A stretch of DNA of 64,000 nt from positions 186,001-250,000 of the forward strand of contig NZ_KB908218.1 in NCBI RefSeq assembly GCF_000382365.1, read 5' to 3'. Of the stretch, positions 27,550-36,908 are shown piece after piece. The position numbers and the translations under genes were made by a program. The notes beneath the pieces are model-generated. The model was not told where the DNA came from. It did not search any database and saw only the letters and a program-made list of their open reading frames with translations. The stretch's first letter is position 1. Each line of letters starts with the position of its first letter. The DNA is from Pannonibacter phragmitetus DSM 14782 (GTDB lineage Bacteria > Pseudomonadota > Alphaproteobacteria > Rhizobiales > Stappiaceae).

Positions 27550-29126
27550 CGCTTCTTGCCCTTTCCTCCAAGGCCGGGGAAACCGCCCATGCCGCCCAGA
27601 CCACCAAGACCGGGAAGCTTCGGCAGGCCGCCGAGGCCGCCCATGCCGGGAGGCAGTCCACCCGGAAGGCCACCAGCGCCGCCATCGGGCAGACCCTTCA
27701 GCAGGTCACCGGCGCCTGGGATCTTGCCGCTCTTGGCCAGTTCTTCGAGCTGTTTCGGATCGATGTTGGGCATGCCGCCGGCCATGCTGCCGCCGAGTGC
27801 GCCCATCATCTTGCCGAGCATGCCCTTGTTCTTGCCCATCATTTTCATGACGTCGGCCATCTGGCGGTGCATCTTCAGCAGCTTGTTGACCTCGGCCACA
27901 TCCACGCCGGACCCGGACGCGATGCGCTTCTTGCGGCTGGCCTTCAGGATGTCGGGCTTGCGCCGCTCCACCGGGGTCATGGACTGGATGATGGCGATCT
28001 GGCGCTTGAACATGCGCTCGTCGATATTCGCCGCATCCATCTGCTTCTTGAATTTCGAAATGCCGGGAAGCATGCTCATCATGCCCGACATTCCGCCGAG
28101 CTTTTCCATCTGGCGCAGCTGATCGGCCAGATCTTCAAGATCGAAGGTGCCCTTCTGCAGCTTGGCCGCCATCTTCGCGGCCTTTTCCGCATCGATGGCT
28201 TCGGCAGCCTTTTCCACCAGCGAGACAATGTCGCCCATGCCGAGAATGCGGTCGGCGATGCGGCGGGGATGGAAATCCTCCAGAGCGTCCGACTTTTCGC
28301 CCGTGCCGATCAGCTTCACCGGCTTGCCGGTGACGGCGCGCATGGACAGGGCTGCACCACCGCGGCCGTCGCCGTCCATACGGGTCAGCACGATGCCGGT
28401 GATGCCGACGCGCTCGTCAAAGCTGGTGGCAAGGTTCACCGCATCCTGACCGGTGAGGGAGTCGGCGACCAGCAGGATTTCATGCGGATTGGCTGCGGCC
28501 TTGACCTCGGCCATCTCCAGCATCAGCGATTCATCGATGTGAATGCGGCCGGCGGTGTCGAGCATCACCACATCATAGCCGCCGAGGCGGGCGGCCTGAA
28601 TGGCGCGGCGGGCAATCTCGACCGGGCCCTGACCGGCAACGATCGGCAGCGTATCGACGCTGTTCTGCTCGCCGAGAACCTTCAGCTGCTCCTGTGCCGC
28701 CGGGCGGCGGGTGTCGAGCGAGGCCATCAGCACCTTGCGCTTGTCGCGCAGGGTCAGGCGGCGGGCGATCTTGGCGGTTGTCGTCGTCTTGCCCGAGCCC
28801 TGCAGGCCGACCATCATGATGGCGACGGGGGCGGGGGCGTTGATGTCGATCGGATCGGCGTCGGAGCCGAGCATTTCCACGAGCTGATCGTGGACGATCT
28901 TGATGACCATCTGGCCCGGCGTGATCGACTTGACCACATCGGCGCCGACGGCACGGCTGCGCACCTTGTCGGTGAAGGAGCGGACCACGGGGAGGGCAAC
29001 GTCGGCCTCGATCAGCGCGCGGCGGACCTCACGCATGGCCTCGTTGACATCGGCCTCCGACAGCGCACCACGGCCGGTGAGCTTGTCGAGAATGCCACTG
29101 AGGCGCTCCGACAGACTTTCAAACAT
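27546..29126 (-). CDS. ffh: Signal recognition particle protein Ffh
   Basis: GTPase that binds signal sequences and 4.5S RNA to target membrane proteins to FtsY. It has 526 aa. The N domain covers about residues 1-90, the P-loop GLQGSGKTT is at 107-115, DTAGR follows in the G domain, and the methionine-rich M domain covers roughly 330-455. The C terminus is a long Gly/Pro/Leu-rich tail of about 60 residues. The 4.5S RNA gene was not found in the window. First gene of the leftward ribosome/SRP block. Confidence 0.97.
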   Translation of the reverse strand: MFESLSERLSGILDKLTGRGALSEADVNEAMREVRRALIEADVALPVVRSFTDKVRSRAVGADVVKSITPGQMVIKIVHDQLVEMLGSDADPIDINAPAPVAIMMVGLQGSGKTTTTAKIARRLTLRDKRKVLMASLDTRRPAAQEQLKVLGEQNSVDTLPIVAGQGPVEIARRAIQAARLGGYDVVMLDTAGRIHIDESLMLEMAEVKAAANPHEILLVADSLTGQDAVNLATSFDERVGITGIVLTRMDGDGRGGAALSMRAVTGKPVKLIGTGEKSDALEDFHPRRIADRILGMGDIVSLVEKAAEAIDAEKAAKMAAKLQKGTFDLEDLADQLRQMEKLGGMSGMMSMLPGISKFKKQMDAANIDERMFKRQIAIIQSMTPVERRKPDILKASRKKRIASGSGVDVAEVNKLLKMHRQMADVMKMMGKNKGMLGKMMGALGGSMAGGMPNIDPKQLEELAKSGKIPGAGDLLKGLPDGGAGGLPGGLPPGMGGLGGLPKLPGLGGLGGMGGFPGLGGKGKKR

Positions 29127-29492
29127 GGCGCTCGTCCTTTCGTGTTGCGGTCCGGCCCCCGGCGCTCGTGCCGGTGCCCCTCCATCTAAGGTGCCGCTGT
29201 TCCGATCTCCAGCCTTGAGCCAAGGAAACCTTGCGCAAAGCAGTTTGACACCCGGGGGCGCATCGCGCTGCCGGGTGTTGACCTCCGGGCGCTCTTTATA
29301 CCTTTGCGGGTCCCGGTCGGCTGATCATGTCTGGCGTCACTTTCGTGAAGTGCGCCGGACATACAGCGGAAACCGGCAGGGAGTCAAGGAAAGCCGGGCA
29401 CGGGCGCGAATTTCCGCACGCCCCGGACTTGATGTTCTTTATCTGTTCCTGTTAGAGGCGTAAGGTCCGGACAGTTCCAACGGGAGGCAATC
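29127..29492. other. Divergent intergenic region ffh / VOC gene
   Basis: 366 bp with no gene. It contains the inverted repeat ACACCCGG (29248-29255) and CCGGGTGT (29271-29278), and an imperfect hairpin at 29329-29360 (GTCTGGCG ... CGCCGGAC with paired CACTT/AAGTG inside). Promoters for ffh and the VOC gene presumably lie here, but I cannot place them with confidence. It was checked for 4.5S RNA core sequence, which is absent. Confidence 0.5.
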
Positions 29493-29876
29493 ATGAATTT
29501 CTACATCACCCTCGGTACACGTGACCTTGCTGCTTCCATCGCCTTTTATGATGCGGTTCTGGCAACGGTTGGCTGGGCTTCCCATGCGCAGTTTCCCGGC
29601 TGGCAGGGATATTCGAAGGATGGCAAGGGCGAAGGGGTCACCGTATGGATCTGCGAGCCCTTCAACGGGGAACCGGCTTCGGCGGGCAATGGCACGATGG
29701 CCGCTTTTCCCGCAGCCTCGCCGCAGGAGGCCGATGCCTTCTACGCTGCTGCAATGGCGCATGGAGGCGTGGATGAGGGAGCAGCCGGTCCGCGCCCGCA
29801 TTACGGGCCAGACTGGTATGCAGCCTATCTGCGTGATCCCTCCGGCAACAAGATTGCCGCCGTCTTCAACGGCTGA
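29493..29876 (+). CDS. VOC (glyoxalase/dioxygenase superfamily) protein
   Basis: A 127-aa single-domain vicinal-oxygen-chelate protein: it starts FYITLGTRDLAASIAFYDAVL and ends YAAYLRDPSGNKIAAVFNG, both standard VOC repeats. This group includes lactoylglutathione-lyase-like and antibiotic-resistance-like proteins of unknown substrate. A GGGAGG ribosome site precedes the ATG. It stands alone between ffh and trkH. No function beyond the fold can be given. Confidence 0.85.
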   Translation: MNFYITLGTRDLAASIAFYDAVLATVGWASHAQFPGWQGYSKDGKGEGVTVWICEPFNGEPASAGNGTMAAFPAASPQEADAFYAAAMAHGGVDEGAAGPRPHYGPDWYAAYLRDPSGNKIAAVFNG

Positions 29877-30075
29877 AGCAGGAGGGCAGGCTGACCCGCA
29901 CACCGGTCTCCGCACAGGTCTTGCAGCGGGCAAGGCTTGAAATCGCCGCCGGAACAGGGAACATGCGCGTCAGGCATGGGGAAGGGCACAACTTCCCCTG
30001 CTGGTCCGCTGGCCTGTCCGGTCAGTCATTCAGGGCCTGTCATGGTTCGTGGTGACTGCCGGCGAAAGAGACACG

Positions 30076-31518
30076 ATGGATTTTCGCGCTGTAATCCTGC
30101 CGATTGGCCGACTGCTGATCATCGTTGCCCTGTTCATGATCCCGCCCGCGATTGCCGATCTGATCGAAGGCAATCCGGACTGGATCGTTTTTGCGACTTC
30201 GGCCACCATTCTGGTGTGCATCGGCGCACTGATATCGGCGGCGCTGGACCGGCAGGAATTCAAGTTCCGGCCGCGCGAAACCTTCATTTTCGTCAATGCG
30301 GCCTGGCTTGCCTTCAGTTTTGCCGGGGCCATCCCGCTCTATGCCAGCGGCATTGGCCTGACCATGGCAGAGGCATTCTTTGAAGCGGCCTCAGGCCTGA
30401 CGACGACCGGTTCCACGGTCATCACCGGCCTCGACAACATGCCGCCCGGCATCCTGCTCTGGCGCAGCCTGCTGCAATGGATCGGTGGCATCGGTATCGT
30501 CGTGATCGGCATATGGCTGCTGCCGGGCCTCAGGGTCGGTGGCTCGCAGCTCTTCGCCATCGAATCATCGGAAAAGACCAGCAAGCCCTATGGCCGGATC
30601 GAGCCATTCATTCTGCGGCTGCTGTCGCTCTATCTTCTGCTGACCGTCTTTTGCGGGCTGCTCTATTATCTTGCCGGCATGTCGGCCTTCAACGCGCTGA
30701 CACACGCACTGACAACGGTGTCTACCGGCGGCTTTTCCACGTCCGACAGTTCGATGGCACAGTTCAACAGTCTGACGATCCTCTGGATTTCCATCGTCTT
30801 CATGACCCTGTCTAGCCTGCCGTTTCTCTATCTCATCAAGCTTGCGGAACGGCGCGAGTCACCTCATCCCCAGCAGGTGCGCTTCTTCCTTCTACTGATC
30901 CTGGCGGTGAGTTTTGTGCTCTTTATCGGTGTCCGTGACCGGGTCGACGCTGAGCCCTTTGCGCTTTTCACCCATGCCATGTTCAACGTCGTCTCGGTGG
31001 TCACCACCACGGGCTATGCCAGCACCGATTATCTTCTCTGGGGCAATTTCGCCATCGTGCTGTTCTTCCTGCTGACCTTCGTCGGCGGCTGCTCGGGCTC
31101 CACCTCGGGCGGGTTTAAGATCTTCCGGATCCAGATCCTGCTCAGCTCGATCCGCGCCCTGCTGAAACGCGCGGTGCATCCGCACCGCATCATCGAGCCG
31201 CGGTTTTCCGGTGCGCCGGTCAGTCCCAGCGTCATGGAAGGCGTCTTCGTCTTTTCCATTCTCTATGCGGGCACATTCGGTGTCTTCGCGGTCATTTACA
31301 CCATGATCGGCCTCGACCTTGAAACCGCCATCAGCGCCTCGATCACGGCGCAGGCGAATGTGGGCCCCGGCATCGGGCCGCTGATCGGCCCGTCCGGCAC
31401 CTTCAGCCAGCTGCCCGACAGTGCCAAATGGCTGCTCGGCTTCCAGATGATCCTGGGCCGGCTGGAACTCATCGGCGGGCTGCTGGTGTTCAGCCCGGAT
31501 TTCTGGCGCGAGACCTGA
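30076..31518 (+). CDS. trkH: Trk potassium uptake protein TrkH
   Basis: Inner-membrane K+ translocating subunit with four M1-P-M2 repeats. It has 480 aa. The selectivity-filter loops are visible as TTTGS (109-113), TTVSTGGFS (about 213), VTTTGYAS and AQANVGPG. The start at 30076 (MDFRAV) is preferred over an in-frame GTG nine codons upstream because the hydrophobic N terminus matches TrkH. The cytoplasmic regulator trkA is not adjacent. It converges on the urease cluster. Confidence 0.94.
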   Translation: MDFRAVILPIGRLLIIVALFMIPPAIADLIEGNPDWIVFATSATILVCIGALISAALDRQEFKFRPRETFIFVNAAWLAFSFAGAIPLYASGIGLTMAEAFFEAASGLTTTGSTVITGLDNMPPGILLWRSLLQWIGGIGIVVIGIWLLPGLRVGGSQLFAIESSEKTSKPYGRIEPFILRLLSLYLLLTVFCGLLYYLAGMSAFNALTHALTTVSTGGFSTSDSSMAQFNSLTILWISIVFMTLSSLPFLYLIKLAERRESPHPQQVRFFLLLILAVSFVLFIGVRDRVDAEPFALFTHAMFNVVSVVTTTGYASTDYLLWGNFAIVLFFLLTFVGGCSGSTSGGFKIFRIQILLSSIRALLKRAVHPHRIIEPRFSGAPVSPSVMEGVFVFSILYAGTFGVFAVIYTMIGLDLETAISASITAQANVGPGIGPLIGPSGTFSQLPDSAKWLLGFQMILGRLELIGGLLVFSPDFWRET

Positions 31519-31541
31519 TCCCGCGCCAGCCGGGTCTGATA

Positions 31542-31547
<6 letters not shown>
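31513..31547. terminator. Possible bidirectional terminator trkH / ureG
   Basis: ACCTGAT (31513-31519) pairs with ATCAGGT (31541-31547), with an inner CCCG/CGGG pair. The T run is short, so strength is doubtful. It overlaps both stop codon regions. Confidence 0.35.
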
Positions 31548-32158
<611 letters not shown>

Positions 32159-32162
<4 letters not shown>

Positions 32163-32920
32163 GTGCGGAACAGCCTCGTGTACTGGGTTTCGTGACGCAT
32201 GGACGCAATGTCCGCGAGGAAGGTGCAGCTGCCAAGCCCCTCGATCCCGCTGGCGGCGGCGGTCTGCGCCGTCTCCAGCACTTCGGGCATCAGGGCTGCC
32301 AGCACGCGCTGGCCATCGGTCTGGCCAAGGGGCACGGCGCGCACCGCGGCGGAAATGATGTTGGCGGCAAAGGCGTGGAGATAGGCCCCAAGGCCTGCAT
32401 CCAGCGGCACGCCGGATGCGGCGAGCGCAAGCCCGGCGGCAACCGGATAGGGCCATGGCTCCGCCGCTGCGCCGTCCTGTGCCAGATCCTGGAACAGGGT
32501 TGCGGCCGGGGCAGCGTCCGGCTGGCCGCCGCCCCAGGCATTGCGGACAGTTGTCAGAAAGGCGGTGCCTTGGGCGCTTGTCTCCACATACCGCTCGCGC
32601 GAGGGGCACAGGGCCAGGCCAAGGGCAGCCAGCTCGCGCAGGTGAGCCGCATCGCCTGCCATTGCGGCGCGCCAGCTCTCCGCCAGCAGGATACCATCCG
32701 TCCGGCCGGAACCATGACGCAGAACGCTGCAAAGCCAGAGGCGCAGGCTTGCGGCATCTTTCACGCCGCCATCCTCGATCACCTGCTCCAGCCCGTGGCT
32801 GTAGGTGAAAGCCCCCACCGGAAAGGCCGGTGAGAAGAAGGCCTGCATGCGGTAAAGCTCTGCCAGCCCCATCGCCGGCAGGGGTGTTTCACATGAATCA
32901 GGGTGGACTTCAGCGCTCAA
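32159..32920 (-). CDS. ureF: Urease accessory protein UreF
   Basis: Scaffold and GTPase-regulating protein of the urease activation complex. It has 253 aa, all helical; the family motif [19 protein letters not shown] is near residues 27-45. The TTG at 32920 overlaps the ureE stop by 4 bp and is favoured by coupling; an ATG at 32872 would remove 16 residues and is the alternative. The first codons contain a parS-like sequence with a mutated core. Coupled to ureG by another 4-bp overlap. Confidence 0.93.
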
Positions 32921-33555
32921 CGGCCGTGCCCGCCACCAGAACTGTGATCATGCTCATGGGAATGCGAGTGGTCATGAGCATGAGAATGCCCATGAGCATG
33001 ACTGTGCGAGTGCGCATGAGAATGACTGTGTGAGTGGCTGTGCGAATGCCCATGCCCGTCATGAGAGTGCCCGCCATGAGAATGGCCATGCCCATGATCA
33101 TGCCCGTGCGTGCGGCCCTGGCCATAGGCGCCGCCTTCCGGGTCGAAGGGCGCCATCGCATGGGTGAGGGTGCCGCCGAGGCGGACCACCATGTCCTCGA
33201 TCACGTGGTCATGCAGGATGCGCAAGGTTCCGTCCATCAGCTGTGTCGGCAGATGGCGGTTGCCCAGATGCCAGGCGATCCGCATCAATGCGGCCGGTGA
33301 GGGCGCGGTGATGTCGGTCACAGCCTCCGGCGCCGCCTGAACCTTGATGATCCGGCCATCCTCCAGCTGCAGCCCGTCGCCATGACGCAGCCAGACGGCT
33401 TCGGGAAGATCCAGCAGGAAACTGGTGCCGCCATCCGTTGTCAGCAGCGCCCGGCGCCGGTGCCGGTCTTCGCCGCCGAGGGTGATGGTGTCCAGCGACC
33501 AGTCCGGCCAGGTGCCGGCCGGGCGGACGAGACCTGCGCGCAAGGGCGTGCTCAT
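32917..33555 (-). CDS. ureE: Urease nickel metallochaperone UreE, His-rich tail
   Basis: Nickel-storing chaperone. The UreE N- and C-domains occupy about residues 1-145 (AWHLGNRHLPTQ is the peptide-binding/metal region). The last 65 residues are a tail of alternating His with Gly, Ser, Ala and Asp, about 28 histidines by hand count, much longer than many homologues and encoded by a tandem hexanucleotide-like pattern. The start at 33555 overlaps the GST gene stop by 4 bp. Tail length may vary between strains by slippage (inference). Confidence 0.93.
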   Translation of the reverse strand: MSTPLRAGLVRPAGTWPDWSLDTITLGGEDRHRRRALLTTDGGTSFLLDLPEAVWLRHGDGLQLEDGRIIKVQAAPEAVTDITAPSPAALMRIAWHLGNRHLPTQLMDGTLRILHDHVIEDMVVRLGGTLTHAMAPFDPEGGAYGQGRTHGHDHGHGHSHGGHSHDGHGHSHSHSHSHSHAHSHSHAHGHSHAHDHSHSHEHDHSSGGGHGR

Positions 33556-34163
33556 GTCTGAGCGCCCGCAATGCGCTTGCCGGCGGCCTTGAAGGCGGGG
33601 CGGCTCGTGGTCCGTTTCACATAGTCCGCAATCGGACCTTCCTTCGGGACGCCGAATTCGGGGATGCTTGAACCCCACATCAGGCAGTTGGTGATGATGA
33701 TGTCCGCGACGGTGAAAGTGTCACCCATCACGTAAGTCTTTGAACCCAGCCGCTTGGCGAGAACGTCCAGTGCCTTCGCAAGCTCCACCTTGCAGGACCG
33801 CATGACTTCGGGAACGCCGACGTTCTCAGGGTGGATCGACGTGTTCTTGAAGCTGGTCCAGAGCGGGCCTTCGATGTCGTCCAGACAGAACATGGTGAAG
33901 CTGTCCTGGATGGCGCGGTCAATGGTCCCGGCCTTGAAGGTGCAGCCGCCGTGCTTGTCCGCAAGGTAGTGCAGAATGGCGGTGCTGTCGGCCAGGGCCA
34001 CATCTCCGTCCATCAGCACAGGGATCTTGCCCGCCTGATTGACCGCCAGCACTTCAGGCGTGTGCGGCTTTGCCGAAAGGGTTTCGTAGGACTGGCCAAG
34101 CTCTTCCAGAAGCCAGTAGATGCGGCTGGCACGGCTCTGCGGTACGCCAATGACCTTGTACAT
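33552..34163 (-). CDS. Glutathione S-transferase-like protein in the urease operon
   Basis: A 203-aa GST-fold protein. The thioredoxin-like N-domain includes IYWLLEELGQSYE and the cis-proline/glutathione segment GKIPVLMDGDVALADSTAI; the C-terminal helical domain has the capping motif TVADIII. AGGAGGAAA before ATG 34163 is a strong ribosome site. It lies 48 bp after ureC and overlaps ureE by 4 bp, so it is inside the urease transcript. GSTs are not known urease accessory factors. It may protect nickel-thiol chemistry, or be a passenger (inference). Confidence 0.88.
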   Translation of the reverse strand: MYKVIGVPQSRASRIYWLLEELGQSYETLSAKPHTPEVLAVNQAGKIPVLMDGDVALADSTAILHYLADKHGGCTFKAGTIDRAIQDSFTMFCLDDIEGPLWTSFKNTSIHPENVGVPEVMRSCKVELAKALDVLAKRLGSKTYVMGDTFTVADIIITNCLMWGSSIPEFGVPKEGPIADYVKRTTSRPAFKAAGKRIAGAQT

Positions 34164-34211
34164 TCCGGTTTCCTCCTGCGGCGCGTTTCCTTGCGCGCTC
34201 AACTTCTTATT

Positions 34212-35924
34212 TTAGAAAAGGAAATAACGCTGCGCCATCGGTAGAACCTCTGCCGGCTCGCAGGTCAGCAGCTCGCCATCCGCCCGCACTTCATAGGTTT
34301 CCGGATGCACCTCCACATGGGGCAGGGCGCTGTTGTGGATCATCGAGCGCTTGGAAATGCCGCCGCGCGTGTTCTTCACCGGCAGGACAAGACTGTCCAG
34401 CTCAAGCCGGTCCTTGATGCCATGGTCATGTGCAGCCTTCGAGACGAAGGTGACGCGGCTTGCCGTCATCGCCTTGCCGAAGGCGCCGAACATGGGCCGG
34501 TAATGCACCGGTTGAGGTGTCGGGATCGAGGCGTTGGGATCGCCCATGGGGGCTGCAGCAATGGTGCCAAGCTTCAGGATCATGTCGGGCTTGACGCCGA
34601 AGAAGGCAGGCGACCAGAGCACGAGATCGGCCAGCTTGCCGACCTCGACCGAGCCGATATGCTCGTCCAGCCCGTGGGCGATGGCCGGGTTGATCGTCAC
34701 CTTGGCGATGTAGCGCTTGACGCGCATGTTGTCGTTTTCGCCGGTTTCCTCGGGCAAACGGCCGCGCTGCACCCGCATCTTGTGGGCCGTCTGGAAGGTG
34801 CGGATCAGGATTTCGCCGACGCGGCCCATGGCCTGGCTGTCGGAGGAGATGATCGACATGGCCCCCATGTCATGCAGGATGTCCTCTGCCGCAATGGTTT
34901 CGCGCCGGATGCGGCTCTCGGCGAAGGCCACGTCTTCCGGGATCGACGGGTCGAGGTGGTGGCACACCATCAGCATGTCGAGATGCTCGTCGATGGTGTT
35001 TTTCGTATAAGGCCGGGTGGGGTTGGTGGAGGAGGGGATGACATTTGCCTCGCCCACCACCTTGATGATGTCCGGTGCATGGCCGCCACCTGCGCCTTCC
35101 GTGTGGAAGGCATGGATGGTGCGGCCCTTGAAGGCGGCTTTTGTGTTCTCCACGAAACCGCTTTCGTTCAGCGTGTCCGTGTGGATCATCACCTGTACGT
35201 CGTATTCGTCTGCCACGGACAGGCAGGTGTCGATCGCCGCCGGTGTGGTGCCCCAGTCCTCATGCAGCTTGAGGGCGCAGGCGCCCGCCAGAATCTGTTC
35301 CTCAAGGGCAGCGGGCAGCGAGGCGTTGCCCTTGCCCGCAAAGGCAAGGTTCATCGGGAAGCTGTCGGCGGCCTGCAGCATCCGCGCCAGATGCCAGGGG
35401 CCGGGGGTGCAGGTGGTGGCGTTGGTGCCGGTGGCCGGTCCCGTACCGCCGCCCAGCATGGTGGTGACGCCGGACATGAGCGCCTCGTCGATCTGCTGCG
35501 GGCAGATGTAGTGAATGTGAACGTCGAGCGCGCCAGCGGTGAGAATACGCCCCTCTCCGGCGATCACTTCCGTTCCGGGGCCCACAATGATCGTGACGCC
35601 TGGCTGTACATCCGGGTTGCCGGCCTTGCCGATGCCTGCGATCCGCCCGTCCTTCAGGCCCACGTCGGCTTTCACGATGCCCCAGTGGTCGATGATCAGC
35701 ACATTGGTGATCACCGTATCCACCGCACCGGCAGAGCGGGGATGCTGCGACTGGCCCATGCCGTCACGGATCACCTTGCCGCCGCCGAATTTCACCTCCT
35801 CACCATAGATGGTGAAGTCCTTCTCCACCTCGATGATCAGATCCGTGTCGGCCAGGCGCAGGCGGTCGCCGGTGGTGGGGCCGAACATGTCCGCATAGGC
35901 GGCGCGGGGCATCTTGAAGGACAT
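34212..35924 (-). CDS. ureC: Urease alpha subunit
   Basis: Catalytic subunit that hydrolyses urea to ammonia and carbamate. It has 570 aa. Nickel ligands are visible: His136 and His138 (HIHYICPQQ), carbamylated Lys219 (ALKLHEDWG), His248, His274 and Asp362 (SSDSQAMGR). The flap Cys321-His322 lies in MVCHHLDP. All essential residues are intact. It follows ureB by 64 bp and precedes the GST-like gene. Confidence 0.98.
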   Translation of the reverse strand: MSFKMPRAAYADMFGPTTGDRLRLADTDLIIEVEKDFTIYGEEVKFGGGKVIRDGMGQSQHPRSAGAVDTVITNVLIIDHWGIVKADVGLKDGRIAGIGKAGNPDVQPGVTIIVGPGTEVIAGEGRILTAGALDVHIHYICPQQIDEALMSGVTTMLGGGTGPATGTNATTCTPGPWHLARMLQAADSFPMNLAFAGKGNASLPAALEEQILAGACALKLHEDWGTTPAAIDTCLSVADEYDVQVMIHTDTLNESGFVENTKAAFKGRTIHAFHTEGAGGGHAPDIIKVVGEANVIPSSTNPTRPYTKNTIDEHLDMLMVCHHLDPSIPEDVAFAESRIRRETIAAEDILHDMGAMSIISSDSQAMGRVGEILIRTFQTAHKMRVQRGRLPEETGENDNMRVKRYIAKVTINPAIAHGLDEHIGSVEVGKLADLVLWSPAFFGVKPDMILKLGTIAAAPMGDPNASIPTPQPVHYRPMFGAFGKAMTASRVTFVSKAAHDHGIKDRLELDSLVLPVKNTRGGISKRSMIHNSALPHVEVHPETYEVRADGELLTCEPAEVLPMAQRYFLF

Positions 35925-35988
35925 GGGAGAACCTCGAAAATCACGTGTGAAAACAGGGCGTCAGGGACAGGCGCAGCGTTTCGGGCTG

Positions 35989-36294
35989 TCAGAGCGGTCC
36001 CATGACCTTCTGGTTGAAGCCATAGATGGTGCGGTCCCCCGTGAAGGGCACCAGCCGCACCTTGCGGGTCTGGCCCGGCTCGAAACGCACGGCGGTGCCT
36101 GCCGGAATATCCAGCCGCTGGCCGCGTGCCGCCTCCCGGTCAAAGGCCAGCGCCGGATTGGTTTCGGCAAAATGATAGTGGCTGCCCACCTGCACGGGCC
36201 GGTCGCCGGTGTTGGCGACTTCCAGCTCGGTCACCGGCGCCCCGGCATTCAGCTCGATCTTGCCATCAGCGGGAAAAATCTCTCCAGGGATCAT
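35989..36294 (-). CDS. ureB: Urease beta subunit
   Basis: Structural subunit, 101 aa, standard size. It begins [15 protein letters not shown] and has [15 protein letters not shown] in the middle, diagnostic for UreB. Start 36294 has AAGGAGATGAAACG directly upstream, a strong site; the frame extends to 36336 without similarity. It is separated from ureA by about 280 bp carrying a pair of inverted repeats, whereas ureAB are usually tightly linked. Confidence 0.97.
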   Translation of the reverse strand: MIPGEIFPADGKIELNAGAPVTELEVANTGDRPVQVGSHYHFAETNPALAFDREAARGQRLDIPAGTAVRFEPGQTRKVRLVPFTGDRTIYGFNQKVMGPL

Positions 36295-36358
36295 CGTTTC
36301 ATCTCCTTGTGGCCTTCGTGCGGGCCTGACAGCCAAACTCCAAAAACACTGCAGCGCC

Positions 36359-36408
36359 CCTCTCCCCCCTTGAGGGGGAGATGTCTGCGTCAGCAGACAG
36401 AGGGGGGT
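36359..36408 (+). repeat. 50-bp structured intergenic repeat, copy 1
   Basis: It begins CCTCTCCCCCCTTGAGGGGG and ends AGAGGGGGGT. An internal stem is GTCTGC-GTCA-GCAGAC. It is the same as copy 2 (inverted) except in that stem, where both arms change together. It resembles CTCTCCCCC-type repeats I recall from Rhizobiales genomes. Confidence 0.75.
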
Positions 36409-36456
36409 GGCAGCGCCTCAACACGGCACGCCTCTTGTATGTTCTGAGTGGCCCAG

Positions 36457-36506
36457 ACCCCCCTCTGCCCCCTGCCGGGGGCATCTCCCCCTCAAGGGGG
36501 GAGAGG
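36457..36506 (-). repeat. 50-bp structured intergenic repeat, copy 2 (inverted)
   Basis: On the minus strand it begins and ends as copy 1 does, but the internal stem is GCCCCC-GGCA-GGGGGC. The paired replacement preserves base pairing, suggesting that RNA or cruciform structure is conserved. Confidence 0.75.
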
Positions 36507-36574
36507 ACCGGGTGCCGGACCCAGCGCAGGGGCTGAACAGTCCAGTCTCAGAAAAAAGCCTGCCCATGCTGCCC

Positions 36575-36877
36575 TTAGCGGATCGGCTGGTGGACGGTGA
36601 CGAGCTTGGTGCCATCGGGGAAGGTGGCTTCCACCTGCACGTCATGGATCATTTCGGCAATGCCCGGCATCACCTGGTCGCGGGTGAGAACATGAGCGCC
36701 TGCCTCCATCAGTTCGGCCACGGTGCGCCCGTCGCGGGCGCCTTCGACGACGAAATCGCTGATGAGGGCGATGGCTTCGGGATGGTTCAGCTTCACGCCT
36801 CGCTCCAGCCGCCGCCGGGCCACCATGGCGGCCATGGAAATCAGCAGCTTGTCCTTTTCGCGCGGGGTCAGGTTCAC
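36575..36877 (-). CDS. ureA: Urease gamma subunit
   Basis: Smallest urease subunit, 100 aa. It starts [19 protein letters not shown] and has [21 protein letters not shown], diagnostic. The start is GTG 36877 with GGAGG upstream. It lies 31 bp after ureD. In Rhizobiales ureD-ureA-ureB-ureC is the normal order; here only the ureA-ureB spacing is unusual. Confidence 0.97.
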   Translation of the reverse strand: MNLTPREKDKLLISMAAMVARRRLERGVKLNHPEAIALISDFVVEGARDGRTVAELMEAGAHVLTRDQVMPGIAEMIHDVQVEATFPDGTKLVTVHQPIR

Positions 36878-36908
36878 GTGGGTCCTCCGTTATGTGGCCC
36901 TGGTCTGC

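Larger units (their letters stand above)
36295..36574. other. Repeat-filled gap between ureA and ureB
   Basis: 280 bp without a gene, containing two inverted 50-bp copies of a structured repeat. The transcript would fold into a large stem-loop here. I see no promoter for ureB with confidence. Confidence 0.6.

Noticed and set aside
29127-29492. 4.5S RNA or other structured RNA gene upstream of ffh
   Set aside because: Conserved SRP RNA core sequence is absent; only two simple hairpins are present.
32885-32900. parS-like 16-mer TGTTTCACATGAATCA at the ureF start
   Set aside because: The central CG of the CACGTG core, essential for ParB, is changed to CA; it lies inside coding sequence 23 kb from the real cluster. 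Probably a decayed or chance match.
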